A DNA stretch of 64,000 nucleotides, taken from Chimaeribacter californicus. GTDB taxonomy: Bacteria; Pseudomonadota; Gammaproteobacteria; Enterobacterales; Enterobacteriaceae. This document shows, in pieces, positions 1 through 10,794 of this stretch. The stretch's first letter is position 1; each line of letters opens with the position of its first letter. The notes below the pieces were generated by a model. The model did no database searches. It saw only the letters and a program-made list of their open reading frames with translations, and was not told the DNA's origin. The stretch lies in NCBI RefSeq assembly GCF_002858675.1, contig NZ_PJZF01000027.1, positions 1-64,000 on the forward strand, given 5' to 3'. Made by a program: the position numbers and the translations under genes.

Positions 1-1
1 C

Positions 2-190
2 CCCAACCGCCAGTGGCGGGTCAGCGAGGCGCTGGAGAGCGGCATGGTCGGGGTCAATACCGGCGCCATCTCCAATGAAGTTGCGCCGTTCGGCGGGGTG
101 AAGCAGTCCGGGCTGGGCCGTGAAGGCTCGCGCTATGGGCTGGAGGAGTACCTCGAAATGAAATACCTCTGCTTTGACACCAGCGAGTAA
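2..190 (+). CDS. gabD: Succinate-semialdehyde dehydrogenase, C-terminal end (partial)
   Basis: Only the last 62 codons lie in the window; the gene begins off the left edge. The product oxidises succinate semialdehyde to succinate with NADP+, the last step of GABA breakdown. The visible part is the conserved aldehyde dehydrogenase C-terminus: GMVGVNTG, then [16 protein letters not shown], then a short LEMKYLC tail before TAA. The following gene is a GABA permease, which supports gabD over other aldehyde dehydrogenases. Without the catalytic Cys and Glu region the substrate assignment rests on this tail and the neighbour. Confidence 0.85.
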   Translation, partial: PNRQWRVSEALESGMVGVNTGAISNEVAPFGGVKQSGLGREGSRYGLEEYLEMKYLCFDTSE

Positions 191-267
191 ACCGCCCCCG
201 GGCGCACCGCGCCCGGTTCCGGCAGGCAGTGATTCACCGCACGACGCCATTAACCACATCACGACAT

Positions 268-300
268 TTTCCTGTTTGCGTGTAGGGCACAAACAGGAAA
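268..300 (+). promoter_or_regulatory. Perfect 11-bp inverted repeat before gabP
   Basis: Arms TTTCCTGTTTG (268-278) and CAAACAGGAAA (290-300) are separated by 11 bases. The repeat ends one base before the gabP ribosome-binding region (GTAAGGGAG, ATG at 314). In RNA it would form a stem directly next to the ribosome-binding site. It has no T-run, so it is more likely an operator, a processing or stability stem, or a translational control element than a terminator. No specific regulator is claimed. Confidence 0.5.
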
Positions 301-313
301 GTAAGGGAGTTTT

Positions 314-1705
314 ATGAGCCAACCAGCCAGTGAATTAAATACCAACCTCAAGTCCCGCCACATCACCATGCTGTCGATTGGCGGTGTGATCGGTGCCGGT
401 CTGTTTGTCGGCTCCGGCAGCGCCGTGGCGTTAGCAGGCCCGGCCGCTATTATCGCTTATGCCATCGCCGGGCTGCTGGTGGTGCTGATTATGCGGATGC
501 TGGGCGAGATGGCCGCCGCCTCACCGGACAGCGGCTCCTTCTCCACCTACGCGGATCGCGCCATCGGCAAGTGGGCCGGGTACACCATCGGCTGGCTCTA
601 CTGGTGGTTCTGGGTGCTGGTGATCCCGCTCGAAGCCAACGTCGCCGCCACCATCCTGCACAGCTGGTTTGCCGGCGTCCCGGTCTGGACGTTTTCGTTG
701 CTGATTACCCTGGCGCTGACCGGCAGCAACCTGCTGAACGTGAAAAATTACGGTGAGTTTGAGTTCTGGTTCGCGCTGACCAAAGTGATCGCCATTCTGG
801 CGTTTATCGTGCTGGGTGCGCTGGCGCTGACCGGCGTGCTGCCGAAAGGCGAACATGCCGGGATCTCCCTGATGTGGAGCCAGGGCGGCTTTATGCCGCA
901 CGGCATGGGCGCGGTACTGGCCGCGGTGCTGATCACCATGTTCTCCTTTATGGGCACCGAGATCGTCACCATCGCCGCCGCCGAAACCGCCTCCCCGGCG
1001 GAGCATGTGGTGCGCTCCACCCGCTCGGTGATTGGCCGCATTTCGGTGTTCTACCTCGGCTCGATCTTTATGGTGGTGACGCTGGTGCCGTGGAACAGCC
1101 ACGACCTGACCACCCTCGGCTCTTACCAGTCGGTGCTGGAATCGCTGCATATTCCGTATGCCAAACCGATCATGGACGGCATCATCCTGCTGGCAGTGTG
1201 CAGCTGCCTGAACTCCGCGCTCTATACCGCCTCACGGATGCTCTACTCCCTGAGCAAACGTGGTGACGCCCCGGCCGCTGCCCGTAAGATCAACAAAGTG
1301 AAAACCCCGTACATGGCGGTGATGCTCTCTACCGTCGCGGCCTTCCTGACGGTGGTCGCCAACTACTACGCGCCGAAAAACGTGTTCGATTTCCTGATCG
1401 CCAGCACCGGCTCCATCGCCCTGCTGGTCTATCTGGTGATTGCGGTGTCGCAGTTGCGGATGCGTACCCAACTGCATAAATCGCAGATGCCGATCCGCAT
1501 GTGGGGCTACCCGTGGGTGACGCTGGCGGTGATTGCCTTTATCGTGGTGATGCTGACCTGCATGCTGTTTATGCCTGACCAGCGCGAACAGGTGCTCGCC
1601 ACCCTGATCCTCGCCGCGGTGGTAGTCGCCAGCTCCTTCTGGGTACACCGCAAAAAACACGAGGTTCGCGCCCCCGCCGGGCAGATGGCGGCGTCACGGC
1701 GTTAA
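314..1705 (+). CDS. gabP: GABA permease
   Basis: A 463-residue inner-membrane amino-acid:H+ symporter of the APC superfamily (amino acid transporter family), importing 4-aminobutyrate. E. coli GabP is 466 residues. The N-terminal part has the family motif SIGGVIGAGLFVGSG (about residues 21-35), followed by alternating hydrophobic segments consistent with 12 membrane helices and a short basic C-terminal tail (HRKKHE). It follows the end of gabD by 123 bp in the same direction, so uptake and breakdown of GABA are probably co-expressed. The start ATG at 314 has an AGGGAG ribosome-binding site. A hairpin lies just before that site and a clear terminator follows. Other family members transport proline, lysine or phenylalanine; the gabD neighbour favours GABA. 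Confidence 0.9.
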   Translation: MSQPASELNTNLKSRHITMLSIGGVIGAGLFVGSGSAVALAGPAAIIAYAIAGLLVVLIMRMLGEMAAASPDSGSFSTYADRAIGKWAGYTIGWLYWWFWVLVIPLEANVAATILHSWFAGVPVWTFSLLITLALTGSNLLNVKNYGEFEFWFALTKVIAILAFIVLGALALTGVLPKGEHAGISLMWSQGGFMPHGMGAVLAAVLITMFSFMGTEIVTIAAAETASPAEHVVRSTRSVIGRISVFYLGSIFMVVTLVPWNSHDLTTLGSYQSVLESLHIPYAKPIMDGIILLAVCSCLNSALYTASRMLYSLSKRGDAPAAARKINKVKTPYMAVMLSTVAAFLTVVANYYAPKNVFDFLIASTGSIALLVYLVIAVSQLRMRTQLHKSQMPIRMWGYPWVTLAVIAFIVVMLTCMLFMPDQREQVLATLILAAVVVASSFWVHRKKHEVRAPAGQMAASRR

Positions 1706-1742
1706 CCCGGCAGGCGTTGCAACACATCGATACATAAAACAG

Positions 1743-1767
1743 AAAAAGCCCCGCGAGGGGCTTTTTT
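1743..1767 (+). terminator. Terminator after gabP
   Basis: GC stem AGCCCC/GGGGCT with a four-base loop (GCGA), flanked by an A-run and followed by six T. It lies 38 bases after the gabP stop. Confidence 0.9.
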
Positions 1768-1818
1768 GACTCTGTTTTTTGTCTCTGGAACAGGGCATAC
1801 GCTTTTTACATGACGGCC

Positions 1819-1848
1819 AAAAACAACAAAGCCCCTTTCGGGGCTTTG
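1819..1848 (-). terminator. Terminator after ssb
   Basis: Stem CAAAGCCCC/GGGGCTTTG (1827-1835 with 1840-1848) with a four-base loop. On the minus strand it is followed by TTGTTTTTGG. It lies 26 bases beyond the ssb stop codon. Confidence 0.85.
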
Positions 1849-1873
1849 TGGGTAGTGCACGCACAACGCCTTA

Positions 1874-2431
1874 TCAGAACGGGATGTCGTCGTCGAAATC
1901 CATCGGCGGTTCGTTGTTCATCGGGGCATTGTTCGAAGCACCGTGGTTCTGCTGCGGTGCCGGGCGGGACTGCTGGCCGCCGCTGAACTGGTTGTTATTC
2001 TGCTGCGGCTGCTGAGGCTGGCCCCAGCCGCCGTTGCCGCCGCCGGAAGCCTGGCCGCCGCCTGCCGGTGCACCGCCGCCCTGACGGCCGCCGAGCATCT
2101 GCATGGTGCCGCCCACGTTTACCACCACTTCGGTGGTGTATTTTTCCTGGCCGGACTGATCCGTCCATTTACGGGTTTGCAGGGAGCCTTCAATGTAGAC
2201 CTGGGAACCCTTGCGCAGGTATTCACCCGCCACTTCCGCCAGTTTGCCGAACAGCACCACGCGGTGCCATTCTGTTTTCTCTTTCTGCTCGCCGGTGGCT
2301 TTGTCACGCCAGGATTCAGATGTTGCCAGGGTGATGTTCGCCACAGCGCCGCCACTCGGCATGTAGCGCACTTCCGGATCCTGGCCCAGATTCCCGACAA
2401 GAATCACTTTATTTACGCCTCTGCTGGCCAT
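1874..2431 (-). CDS. ssb: Single-stranded DNA-binding protein
   Basis: Binds single-stranded DNA as a tetramer during replication, recombination and repair, and recruits partner proteins through its C-terminal tip. The 185-residue product starts [16 protein letters not shown], the canonical SSB N-terminus, with an OB-fold core to about residue 110. A long Gly/Gln/Asn/Pro-rich disordered linker follows, ending in the acidic interaction tip DFDDDIPF. The open frame extends five codons upstream, but the ATG at 2431 with GGAGAG before it matches the family start. The gene is divergent from uvrA, as in E. coli. Confidence 0.98.
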   Translation of the reverse strand: MASRGVNKVILVGNLGQDPEVRYMPSGGAVANITLATSESWRDKATGEQKEKTEWHRVVLFGKLAEVAGEYLRKGSQVYIEGSLQTRKWTDQSGQEKYTTEVVVNVGGTMQMLGGRQGGGAPAGGGQASGGGNGGWGQPQQPQQNNNQFSGGQQSRPAPQQNHGASNNAPMNNEPPMDFDDDIPF

Positions 2432-2558
2432 GTCGACTCTCCACAATGAGTTAATTTTTACGATACTAAACCAATCATTTTAGCACGCCACCGCGCCTGA
2501 TCATACCTGCGAAGTGCGCCCCAGAATTGGATAGAGTATAAACAATCTTGCCTCATTA

Positions 2559-2578
2559 TACTGGATATCCATTCAGGT
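2559..2578. promoter_or_regulatory. LexA (SOS) box between ssb and uvrA
   Basis: The 16-base core CTGGATATCCATTCAG (2561-2576) fits the LexA box pattern CTGT-N8-ACAG with one off-consensus base in each half. From memory, the E. coli uvrA box is CTGTATATTCATTCAG in the same divergent gap, so only a few bases differ. It most likely places uvrA, and perhaps one ssb promoter, under SOS control. Confidence 0.8.
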
Positions 2579-2709
2579 TTTTTTGTGTCATAATTATACG
2601 TTTCGTACTTTCTGTGCCCCCTGCTTTTTCTTCCGGTGCATCGTCGCATCCCGCACCGGAAACCAGTGACCGGCATAGTGAGAGATCGTGTTTAATCCGG
2701 GAAATATGA

Positions 2710-5565
<2,856 letters not shown>

Positions 5566-5578
5566 TGAAGCCATCACC

Positions 5579-5608
5579 AGGCCACGCGATATTGCGTGGC
5601 CTTTTTTA
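5579..5608 (+). terminator. Terminator after uvrA
   Basis: Stem GGCCACGC/GCGTGGCC with a six-base loop, followed by six T, starting 14 bases after the uvrA stop. Confidence 0.92.
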
Positions 5609-5759
5609 TCGGTTTAACGCGGTTTTCCCCGGTTTATGGCACAGAGTGCGGTAAAAAGCCGTGCTTTTCCCAGCAGGTTGCTACGCTCAAGTCTACAGAG
5701 ACAGGATTGTTCTGCTCTGCCCCCTCCCACCGCTCAATCTATTTATCAGGAGCCCGGCA

Positions 5760-6839
5760 ATGCGTCAGCAATGGAGTGAGCAACAAGCCAATGATTGGTA
5801 CCAGCAACAGATATGGCCTTGCGGGTTTAATTACCTGCCGCGCACGGCCGTGAACTGGACTGAACTCTGGCAAGGCGACACCTTTGACCCACAGACCATT
5901 GATCAGGAACTTGGCTGGGCGCAGGCGGTAGGCTATAACCACCTGCGCATCAACCTGCCGTTTATTGTCTGGCAGGTGGACCGTGACGGCCTGCTGGCGC
6001 GGATTGACCACTTTCTGACGCTGGCGGAAAGCCACCAGATTAAGGTGATCCTGACGCTGCTGGATGACTGTGGCTTCTCCGGTGATGAGCCGTTCCTCGG
6101 GCCGCAAAAGCCCCCGGTGCCGGAGATCCACAACAGCCAGGCGGCTGCCAGCCCCGGCCGTCGCACGGTGATGAACCGCGAGTGGTGGCCGCAGATTGAG
6201 CACTATATCCGGGACGTTGTCCGCCATTTCCGCGACGATACGCGCGTATTTATGTGGGATCTCTATAACGAGCCGGGCAACCGGGCGATTTTTATCAGCC
6301 CGTCGGAGGAAGTGCTGTTTGAGCAGGAGCTGGAGACTTTCTCGCTGGAGCTGATGCATCACGTGTTTGACTGGGCGCGCGCCGAAGACCCGGCGCAGCC
6401 GCTCACCGTGGCGGCGTGGCACCTGCCGCTTAACCCCGGCCAGGCAACGCCGAGCTGGTACCAGCACCCGATTGACGTCGCGGCGGCGCAGCTTTCAGAC
6501 ATCATCACTTTCCACGCCTACGTGGACACCCCGGCGCTGCTGCCGATCCTCGGCTACTGGCAGCAGATGCGCCGCCCGGTGATGTGCACCGAGTGGCTGG
6601 CACGCCATATCGGCAGCCTGATGGAAGAGCAGCTCCCGCAGTTCCACACCCTGCGGGTCGGCTGTTACCAGTGGGGGCTGGTGCGCGGCAAAACCCAGAC
6701 CTGGCTGCCGTGGCCGCTGATGCGCAAAGAGAAGCGCGACAATCCGCATCTCTGGTTCCACGATGTGTTTGACGAGCACGGCGTCCCGTTCCGCCAGACG
6801 GAGATGGATCTGATGCGTGAGTTAACCGGGCGGCCGTAG
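5760..6839 (+). CDS. GH5-like (clan GH-A) glycoside hydrolase, apparently cytoplasmic
   Basis: A 359-residue (beta/alpha)8-type hydrolase resembling family 5 cellulase/xylanase-like proteins. Visible motifs are [11 protein letters not shown] near residue 58, DLYNEPGN with probable acid/base Glu171, FHAYVD at about 251-256, MCTEWLAR with probable nucleophile Glu278, and a CYQWGL strand near 302. There is no signal peptide: the chain opens [14 protein letters not shown], so it probably acts in the cytoplasm on an imported or internal glycoside. The ATG at 5760 was chosen over the upstream in-frame ATG at 5661 because a CAGGAG site precedes it and homology begins there. It stands alone between uvrA and yjbR with no transporter beside it. 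The substrate cannot be read from sequence; names such as xylanase or cellulase would be guesses. Confidence 0.75.
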   Translation: MRQQWSEQQANDWYQQQIWPCGFNYLPRTAVNWTELWQGDTFDPQTIDQELGWAQAVGYNHLRINLPFIVWQVDRDGLLARIDHFLTLAESHQIKVILTLLDDCGFSGDEPFLGPQKPPVPEIHNSQAAASPGRRTVMNREWWPQIEHYIRDVVRHFRDDTRVFMWDLYNEPGNRAIFISPSEEVLFEQELETFSLELMHHVFDWARAEDPAQPLTVAAWHLPLNPGQATPSWYQHPIDVAAAQLSDIITFHAYVDTPALLPILGYWQQMRRPVMCTEWLARHIGSLMEEQLPQFHTLRVGCYQWGLVRGKTQTWLPWPLMRKEKRDNPHLWFHDVFDEHGVPFRQTEMDLMRELTGRP

Positions 6840-6924
6840 AATTTACCCCACCCGGCGGGCAGTGCGCGGTTAACCCCGCCGGTTAATTTACGCGCAGAAC
6901 CTCGCCCCATCGCGCGGGGAGCCG

Positions 6925-7278
6925 TCAAACCCCCAGATCGTGCCGCACTGCTTCCGGCAGGCTCTCCACCACCAGTTGGTAGGAGCTGTCGATCAGGAAG
7001 TAAAACTGGGAATCGGGCAGATCGCCGTCAAGGAACAGGGTGTTCCAGTGCGCTTTGTTCAGGTGCTCGCCGGGGACGATATCCGGGTGTCTGGCTCGCA
7101 ACTCTTCGGCCAGCTCCGGGCTGGTTTTCAGCGAGATCGCAGGCCGTTCCTGCACTGCGCTCACCATCGCAAACATCATGTCACCGACCTTGATCTGGTT
7201 GGCGTTCCATTGGTTATCTACGCTCTGTTCCGCGCCCGGCTTGGACATACAGTAGTCGAGCAGGTCCGAACTGTTCAT
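6925..7278 (-). CDS. yjbR: MmcQ/YjbR family protein
   Basis: A 117-residue protein with the compact YjbR fold; E. coli YjbR is 118 residues. Family traits seen are [10 protein letters not shown] near the start, [14 protein letters not shown], and [14 protein letters not shown] followed by LIDSSYQLV. The fold has been described as a double-wing, possibly DNA-binding, domain, but the biological role is not established. The ATG overlaps the yjbQ stop as ATGA, and a GGAG site lies inside the end of yjbQ, so the two are translationally coupled. In E. coli these genes also sit next to uvrA. Confidence 0.92.
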   Translation of the reverse strand: MNSSDLLDYCMSKPGAEQSVDNQWNANQIKVGDMMFAMVSAVQERPAISLKTSPELAEELRARHPDIVPGEHLNKAHWNTLFLDGDLPDSQFYFLIDSSYQLVVESLPEAVRHDLGV

Positions 7279-7697
7279 TGTGTTTCTCCTTGTAAGGTAG
7301 CGACGATGCGGCGCTGGCCGCCGTGGTTGCGGTGCTCACCCAGCCAGATGCCCTGCCAGGTGCCCAGCAGCAGTTTCCCATGCTGTACCGGCAGCGTCAG
7401 TGACACGCCCAGCAGCGAGGATTTGATGTGGGCGGGCATATCATCCGGCCCTTCATAATCGTGCTGGTAGTCGGCGTTTTCCGGCACCTGCCGCAGGAAA
7501 TGGTGCTCCATATCTGCACGCACGGTGGGATCGCAATTCTCATTCAGGGTCAGCGAGGCGGACGTGTGCATAAGCAACAGGTGCAACAGGCCGGTCTCCA
7601 GCTGCGCTAACCTGTCCAGTTTGCCGGTCACCTCATCGGTGATCAGGTGAAACCCACGCGCTCTGGCGCTCAGGGTCAGGGTTTGCTGATGCCACAT
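7275..7697 (-). CDS. yjbQ: UPF0047 family protein YjbQ
   Basis: A 140-residue member of the YjbQ/UPF0047 family; E. coli YjbQ is 138. The signature [17 protein letters not shown] and the C-terminal [16 protein letters not shown] region are intact. These carry the conserved His, Asn and Cys residues thought to form the active site; a weak thiamine phosphate synthase activity has been reported for family members. The ATG at 7697 was chosen over one six codons upstream because GGAGG sits four bases before it and the sequence then matches family N-termini ([10 protein letters not shown]). It overlaps yjbR by four bases. Confidence 0.93.
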   Translation of the reverse strand: MWHQQTLTLSARARGFHLITDEVTGKLDRLAQLETGLLHLLLMHTSASLTLNENCDPTVRADMEHHFLRQVPENADYQHDYEGPDDMPAHIKSSLLGVSLTLPVQHGKLLLGTWQGIWLGEHRNHGGQRRIVATLQGETQ

Positions 7698-7830
7698 ACA
7701 TCCTCCATTTTTCACTCGGTTCCCTAAGTGTGCATCAACTGAGTGAAAGATAAAGGCGACGGGCGGAATATATCGGCATGGGGACGTAAAGAGAGGGCGT
7801 AAAGGCGGGCGGCGCGGTAAAGGCAGGAAG

Positions 7831-7854
7831 CCGGCAGGCCGGGCGGCCTGCCGG
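7831..7854 (-). terminator. Hairpin after tyrB
   Basis: Perfect 10-bp stem CCGGCAGGCC/GGCCTGCCGG with loop GGGC, eight bases beyond the tyrB stop. It lacks a good T-run on the minus strand, so it may be a weak terminator or an mRNA 3'-end stabiliser. Confidence 0.55.
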
Positions 7855-7861
7855 TATAGGG

Positions 7862-9055
7862 TTACTGCACGGCGGCGAAGGCGTCGGCCACCCGTTGCAC
7901 GTTGCCGTGGTTCAGCCCGGCCATGCAGACGCGGCCGCTGGCGATCAGGTAGACGCCGAACTCATTACGCAGGCGATCCACCTGCGCTTCGCTGAAGCCG
8001 GTGTAGCTGAACATGCCGCGCTGCGCCAGCAGGTAGCTGAAGTCACGCCCCGGCAGGGAGGTCTTCAGGCTGGCCACCAGCGTTTCACGCATCTCCAGGA
8101 TGCGGGTGCGCATCGCTTCCACTTCTGCCAGCCACTGGGCTTTCAGATCGGCGTCATTCAGCACTTTCGCCACCACCTGCGCGCCGAAGTTCGGCGGGCT
8201 GGAGTAGTTGCGGCGCACGGTGGCTTTGAGCTGGCCCAGCACGCGGGCGGCGGCGTCATCGCTTTCGCACACCACTGACAGGCCACCGACGCGCTCGCCA
8301 TACAGCGAGAAGATTTTAGAGAAGGAGTTGCTGACCAGGCACGGCAGCCCGGCACGTGCCATTTCACGGATGGCGTAGGCGTCGTCGTCCATACCGCCGC
8401 CAAAACCCTGGTAGGCGATGTCGAGGAACGGGATCAGCTCACGCGCTTTGACCAGCGCAATCACCTCGTCCCACTCGGCGTGGGTCAGGTCAGCGCCGGT
8501 CGGGTTGTGGCAGCACGGGTGCAGCAGCACGATGCTTTTCGGCGGCAGCTGTTGCAGGCTTTCCAGCATCGCCGGGACGTTCACGCCCAGGCGCTCTGCG
8601 TCGTAGTACGGGTAGGTGTGCACGTTGAAGCCCGCGCCCGCGAAGATGGCGATGTGGTTTTCCCAGGTCGGGTCACTGACCCATACTTCGGAGTCCGGGA
8701 AGTAGCGCTTGAGGAAATCCGCGCCCACTTTCAGCGCGCCGGAGCCGCCCACCGTCTGGATGGTGGCGATGCGCCCCTGTGCCAGCATCGGGTGGTCGTC
8801 ACCAAACAGCAGCGTCTGGATGGCGGCACGGTAACCCGCCAGCCCTTCCATCGGCAGGTAAACAGAGGCACCGTGCGGCGTGTTCGCCAGCACCTTCTCC
8901 GCCTGCTCAACGGCCTGCATCTGCGGGATCACACCCTGCTCGTTATAGTAAAGCCCGATGCTCAGGTTAACCTTCTGTTCTCTCGGATCCAGTTTGAAAC
9001 TTTCCATCAGCGACAGGATGGGATCACCCGCATAGGCATCAACATTGTGGAACAC
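7862..9055 (-). CDS. tyrB: Aromatic amino acid aminotransferase
   Basis: A PLP-dependent class I aminotransferase making Tyr, Phe and Leu (and Asp) from their keto acids. It has 397 residues, the same as E. coli TyrB. The PLP lysine is Lys247 in [29 protein letters not shown] carries the PLP-contacting Asn, and the C-terminal [11 protein letters not shown] carries the substrate-carboxylate Arg. TyrB-typical segments such as [10 protein letters not shown] and [16 protein letters not shown] separate it from AspC. It starts with GTG at 9055 after AAGGAG. It lies 63 bp downstream of a YitT-family gene in the same direction. No clear TyrR box was found in that short gap. Confidence 0.95.
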   Translation of the reverse strand: MFHNVDAYAGDPILSLMESFKLDPREQKVNLSIGLYYNEQGVIPQMQAVEQAEKVLANTPHGASVYLPMEGLAGYRAAIQTLLFGDDHPMLAQGRIATIQTVGGSGALKVGADFLKRYFPDSEVWVSDPTWENHIAIFAGAGFNVHTYPYYDAERLGVNVPAMLESLQQLPPKSIVLLHPCCHNPTGADLTHAEWDEVIALVKARELIPFLDIAYQGFGGGMDDDAYAIREMARAGLPCLVSNSFSKIFSLYGERVGGLSVVCESDDAAARVLGQLKATVRRNYSSPPNFGAQVVAKVLNDADLKAQWLAEVEAMRTRILEMRETLVASLKTSLPGRDFSYLLAQRGMFSYTGFSEAQVDRLRNEFGVYLIASGRVCMAGLNHGNVQRVADAFAAVQ

Positions 9056-9118
9056 GGTGCTGCACTCCTTGAATTGTCTGGTCTGGCTTTATGAAGGGGC
9101 GGTGTTATGCGCCTCTGT

Positions 9119-9739
9119 TTATACGCTGTAGCGGCCGGGGCGATGGTTCATGGCGATGATCAGGTTCAGCAGGAAGGCACCCGCAATGGAGGCCAGCAGC
9201 ATCGGCAGGCTCACCACAAACAGTGACGCCAGCACAATCACCGCATCCACGCCCATCTGAAATTTCCCGGCACGGATACCATATTTGTCCTGTAGGAAAA
9301 GTGCCAGGATATTTACCCCGCCCAGGCTCGCTTTGTGGCGGAATAACACAATAAACCCGATGCCCATGATCATATTGCCGAACAGCGTGGCGTAAAACGG
9401 CTGCAAATGGTCAACGTGGATGAACAGCGGGTGCAGGCCGGAAAACAGCGACACCAGCCCGACCGCGCAGAAGGTTTTCAGGGTGAACTGCCAACCCATG
9501 CGGCGGATCGCCAGCCAGTAGAACGGCAGGTTGATCAGGAAAAAGGCGGTGCCGAACGAAACGTGGGTCAGGTAGTGCAGCAGGAACGCCATCCCGGCGG
9601 TGCCGCCGGTGAGTGCGCCGGACTGGCGCAGCAGGATCACGCCGAACGAGACCATCAGTGTGCCCATCACAATCGCCAGCACATCTTCCAGCAGAGTATG
9701 GGACACGTTTTGCGGTTCAGGGGTAATGACATTATCCAT
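9119..9739 (-). CDS. YitT-family inner-membrane protein
   Basis: A 206-residue protein with five or six hydrophobic segments and the YitT/DUF161 hallmarks: SFGVILLRQSGALTGGTAGMAFLLHY early, then NLPFYWLAIRRMG, and KASLGGVNILALFLQDKYG in the second half. The gene track could extend to a TTG at 9799, but the ATG at 9739 gives the usual family start; neither has a strong ribosome-binding site. Its function is unknown; related small membrane proteins have been proposed to be transporters or exporters. It sits between tyrB and an Lrp/AsnC regulator in one direction, so an amino-acid-linked role is a reasonable guess only. Confidence 0.8.
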   Translation of the reverse strand: MDNVITPEPQNVSHTLLEDVLAIVMGTLMVSFGVILLRQSGALTGGTAGMAFLLHYLTHVSFGTAFFLINLPFYWLAIRRMGWQFTLKTFCAVGLVSLFSGLHPLFIHVDHLQPFYATLFGNMIMGIGFIVLFRHKASLGGVNILALFLQDKYGIRAGKFQMGVDAVIVLASLFVVSLPMLLASIAGAFLLNLIIAMNHRPGRYSV

Positions 9740-10050
9740 CGGGTCGGTCACTTCATCAGATAAGGGGGCAGCCGGGCTGCGGACCCCTTTATTCAGCAAA
9801 AAGCGCGCCAGATTTGTAGGAAACAGCGCCCTCGCCGCTGGTTTCAGAGGAAGCGGCGCTTTTCTGATTTTCCGCAGTCAGCAATCTCTTGTTAACATTC
9901 GACATCCTGCGGCAACATCTTTTGCATCCCTTCCCTGCTTTATGCGCAGATTGCGCAGTTTTTCCCTCTATGCCACACAGAACCCGCACAATCTCCGCTT
10001 ATTACGCACCGTTTTCGCGCACGCCCGGCACCAAAACGGTGCAACGCACC
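9740..10050. other. Gap between the Lrp-family gene and the YitT gene
   Basis: No gene is seen. The stretch must hold the YitT-gene promoter and the end of the regulator transcript. It contains a 7-bp inverted repeat, CGCCGCT/AGCGGCG, around 9834-9859 that could act as a terminator stem. Confidence 0.5.
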
Positions 10051-10521
10051 TCACTGAGGCGGTGTCAGTAACCCGTTCTCTTTAAGCCGGTTCAGTACCA
10101 CCGAGGTCTTGATATGGGCGACACTTTCATGGCTTGAGAGGATTTTGCTGATGAGATCGCTTAAACCGGCCAGATCCGCCACTGCCACCTTCAGCAGGTA
10201 ATCGGCATCGCCGGTAGTTTTATAGGCGTCGATAATTGCGTCCACTTCGCCGAGCATGGTGTGGAAGCTCGCCACATAGGGCGGCGTGTGGTTAATCAGC
10301 CGCACCTCAATCAGCCCGATCATCCCCAGCCCCACCGCTTCCGGTGCCAGCCGCGCATGGTAACCGAGGATAAGCTGCGCCTGCTCCAGGCTGATGCGGC
10401 GGCGCGAACACTGTGACGCCGACAGCCCCACCAGCTCGCTCAGCTCCTGATTGGTCAGCCGCCCGTTGCCCTGTAACAGGGTCAGAATTTTCAAATCGAA
10501 ATCGTCAATGTTGTACATCAT
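10051..10521 (-). CDS. Lrp/AsnC family transcriptional regulator
   Basis: A 156-residue feast/famine-type regulator. An N-terminal helix-turn-helix covers about residues 5-55 (FDLKILTLLQGNGRLTNQEL, then VGLSASQCSRR). The C-terminal RAM/ligand-binding half contains TTGDADYLLKVAVADLAGL (about 102-120), the region where amino acids bind in AsnC and Lrp. It is not the global Lrp, which differs in length and sequence. Two ATG codons are adjacent; either could start. The next gene downstream in the same orientation is the YitT membrane protein, so local control of that gene or of tyrB is plausible. The ligand is unknown. Confidence 0.88.
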   Translation of the reverse strand: MMYNIDDFDLKILTLLQGNGRLTNQELSELVGLSASQCSRRRISLEQAQLILGYHARLAPEAVGLGMIGLIEVRLINHTPPYVASFHTMLGEVDAIIDAYKTTGDADYLLKVAVADLAGLSDLISKILSSHESVAHIKTSVVLNRLKENGLLTPPQ

Positions 10522-10717
10522 CCCGGCCTGTTTTTTTGGAGGGTTATAGGGTGTGGGTGGTCACACAGCCTACCTGTTTTTCAGCCGTGGGCGCTGCGTC
10601 TTTAACGCCTGGAACGGAAAACGGGCGATCCCACTGAGTCGCCGCCGCTTTTCCCACATAACTGTGTACCGTCAGGGGATTTTGCGGCCGGAAGATCGCG
10701 CGGGTCACCCGGTTTTG

Positions 10718-10754
10718 CCAAAAAAAGCCCTTCCACGGGAGGGCGTGGAAGGGC
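10718..10754 (-). terminator. Terminator after the inverse autotransporter
   Basis: 10-bp stem GCCCTTCCAC/GTGGAAGGGC (10727-10736 with 10745-10754) with an eight-base loop, followed on the minus strand by a run of seven T. It lies about 40 bases beyond the stop of the large adhesin gene. Confidence 0.92.
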
Positions 10755-10794
10755 AGCAGAGGTACATTTTTTTCCCTTTCAGCCAGGGATATTC

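Noticed and set aside
9740-9799. Longer YitT-family start (TTG at 9799)
   Set aside because: It adds 20 polar residues not typical of the family, and TTG starts without a ribosome-binding site are unlikely.
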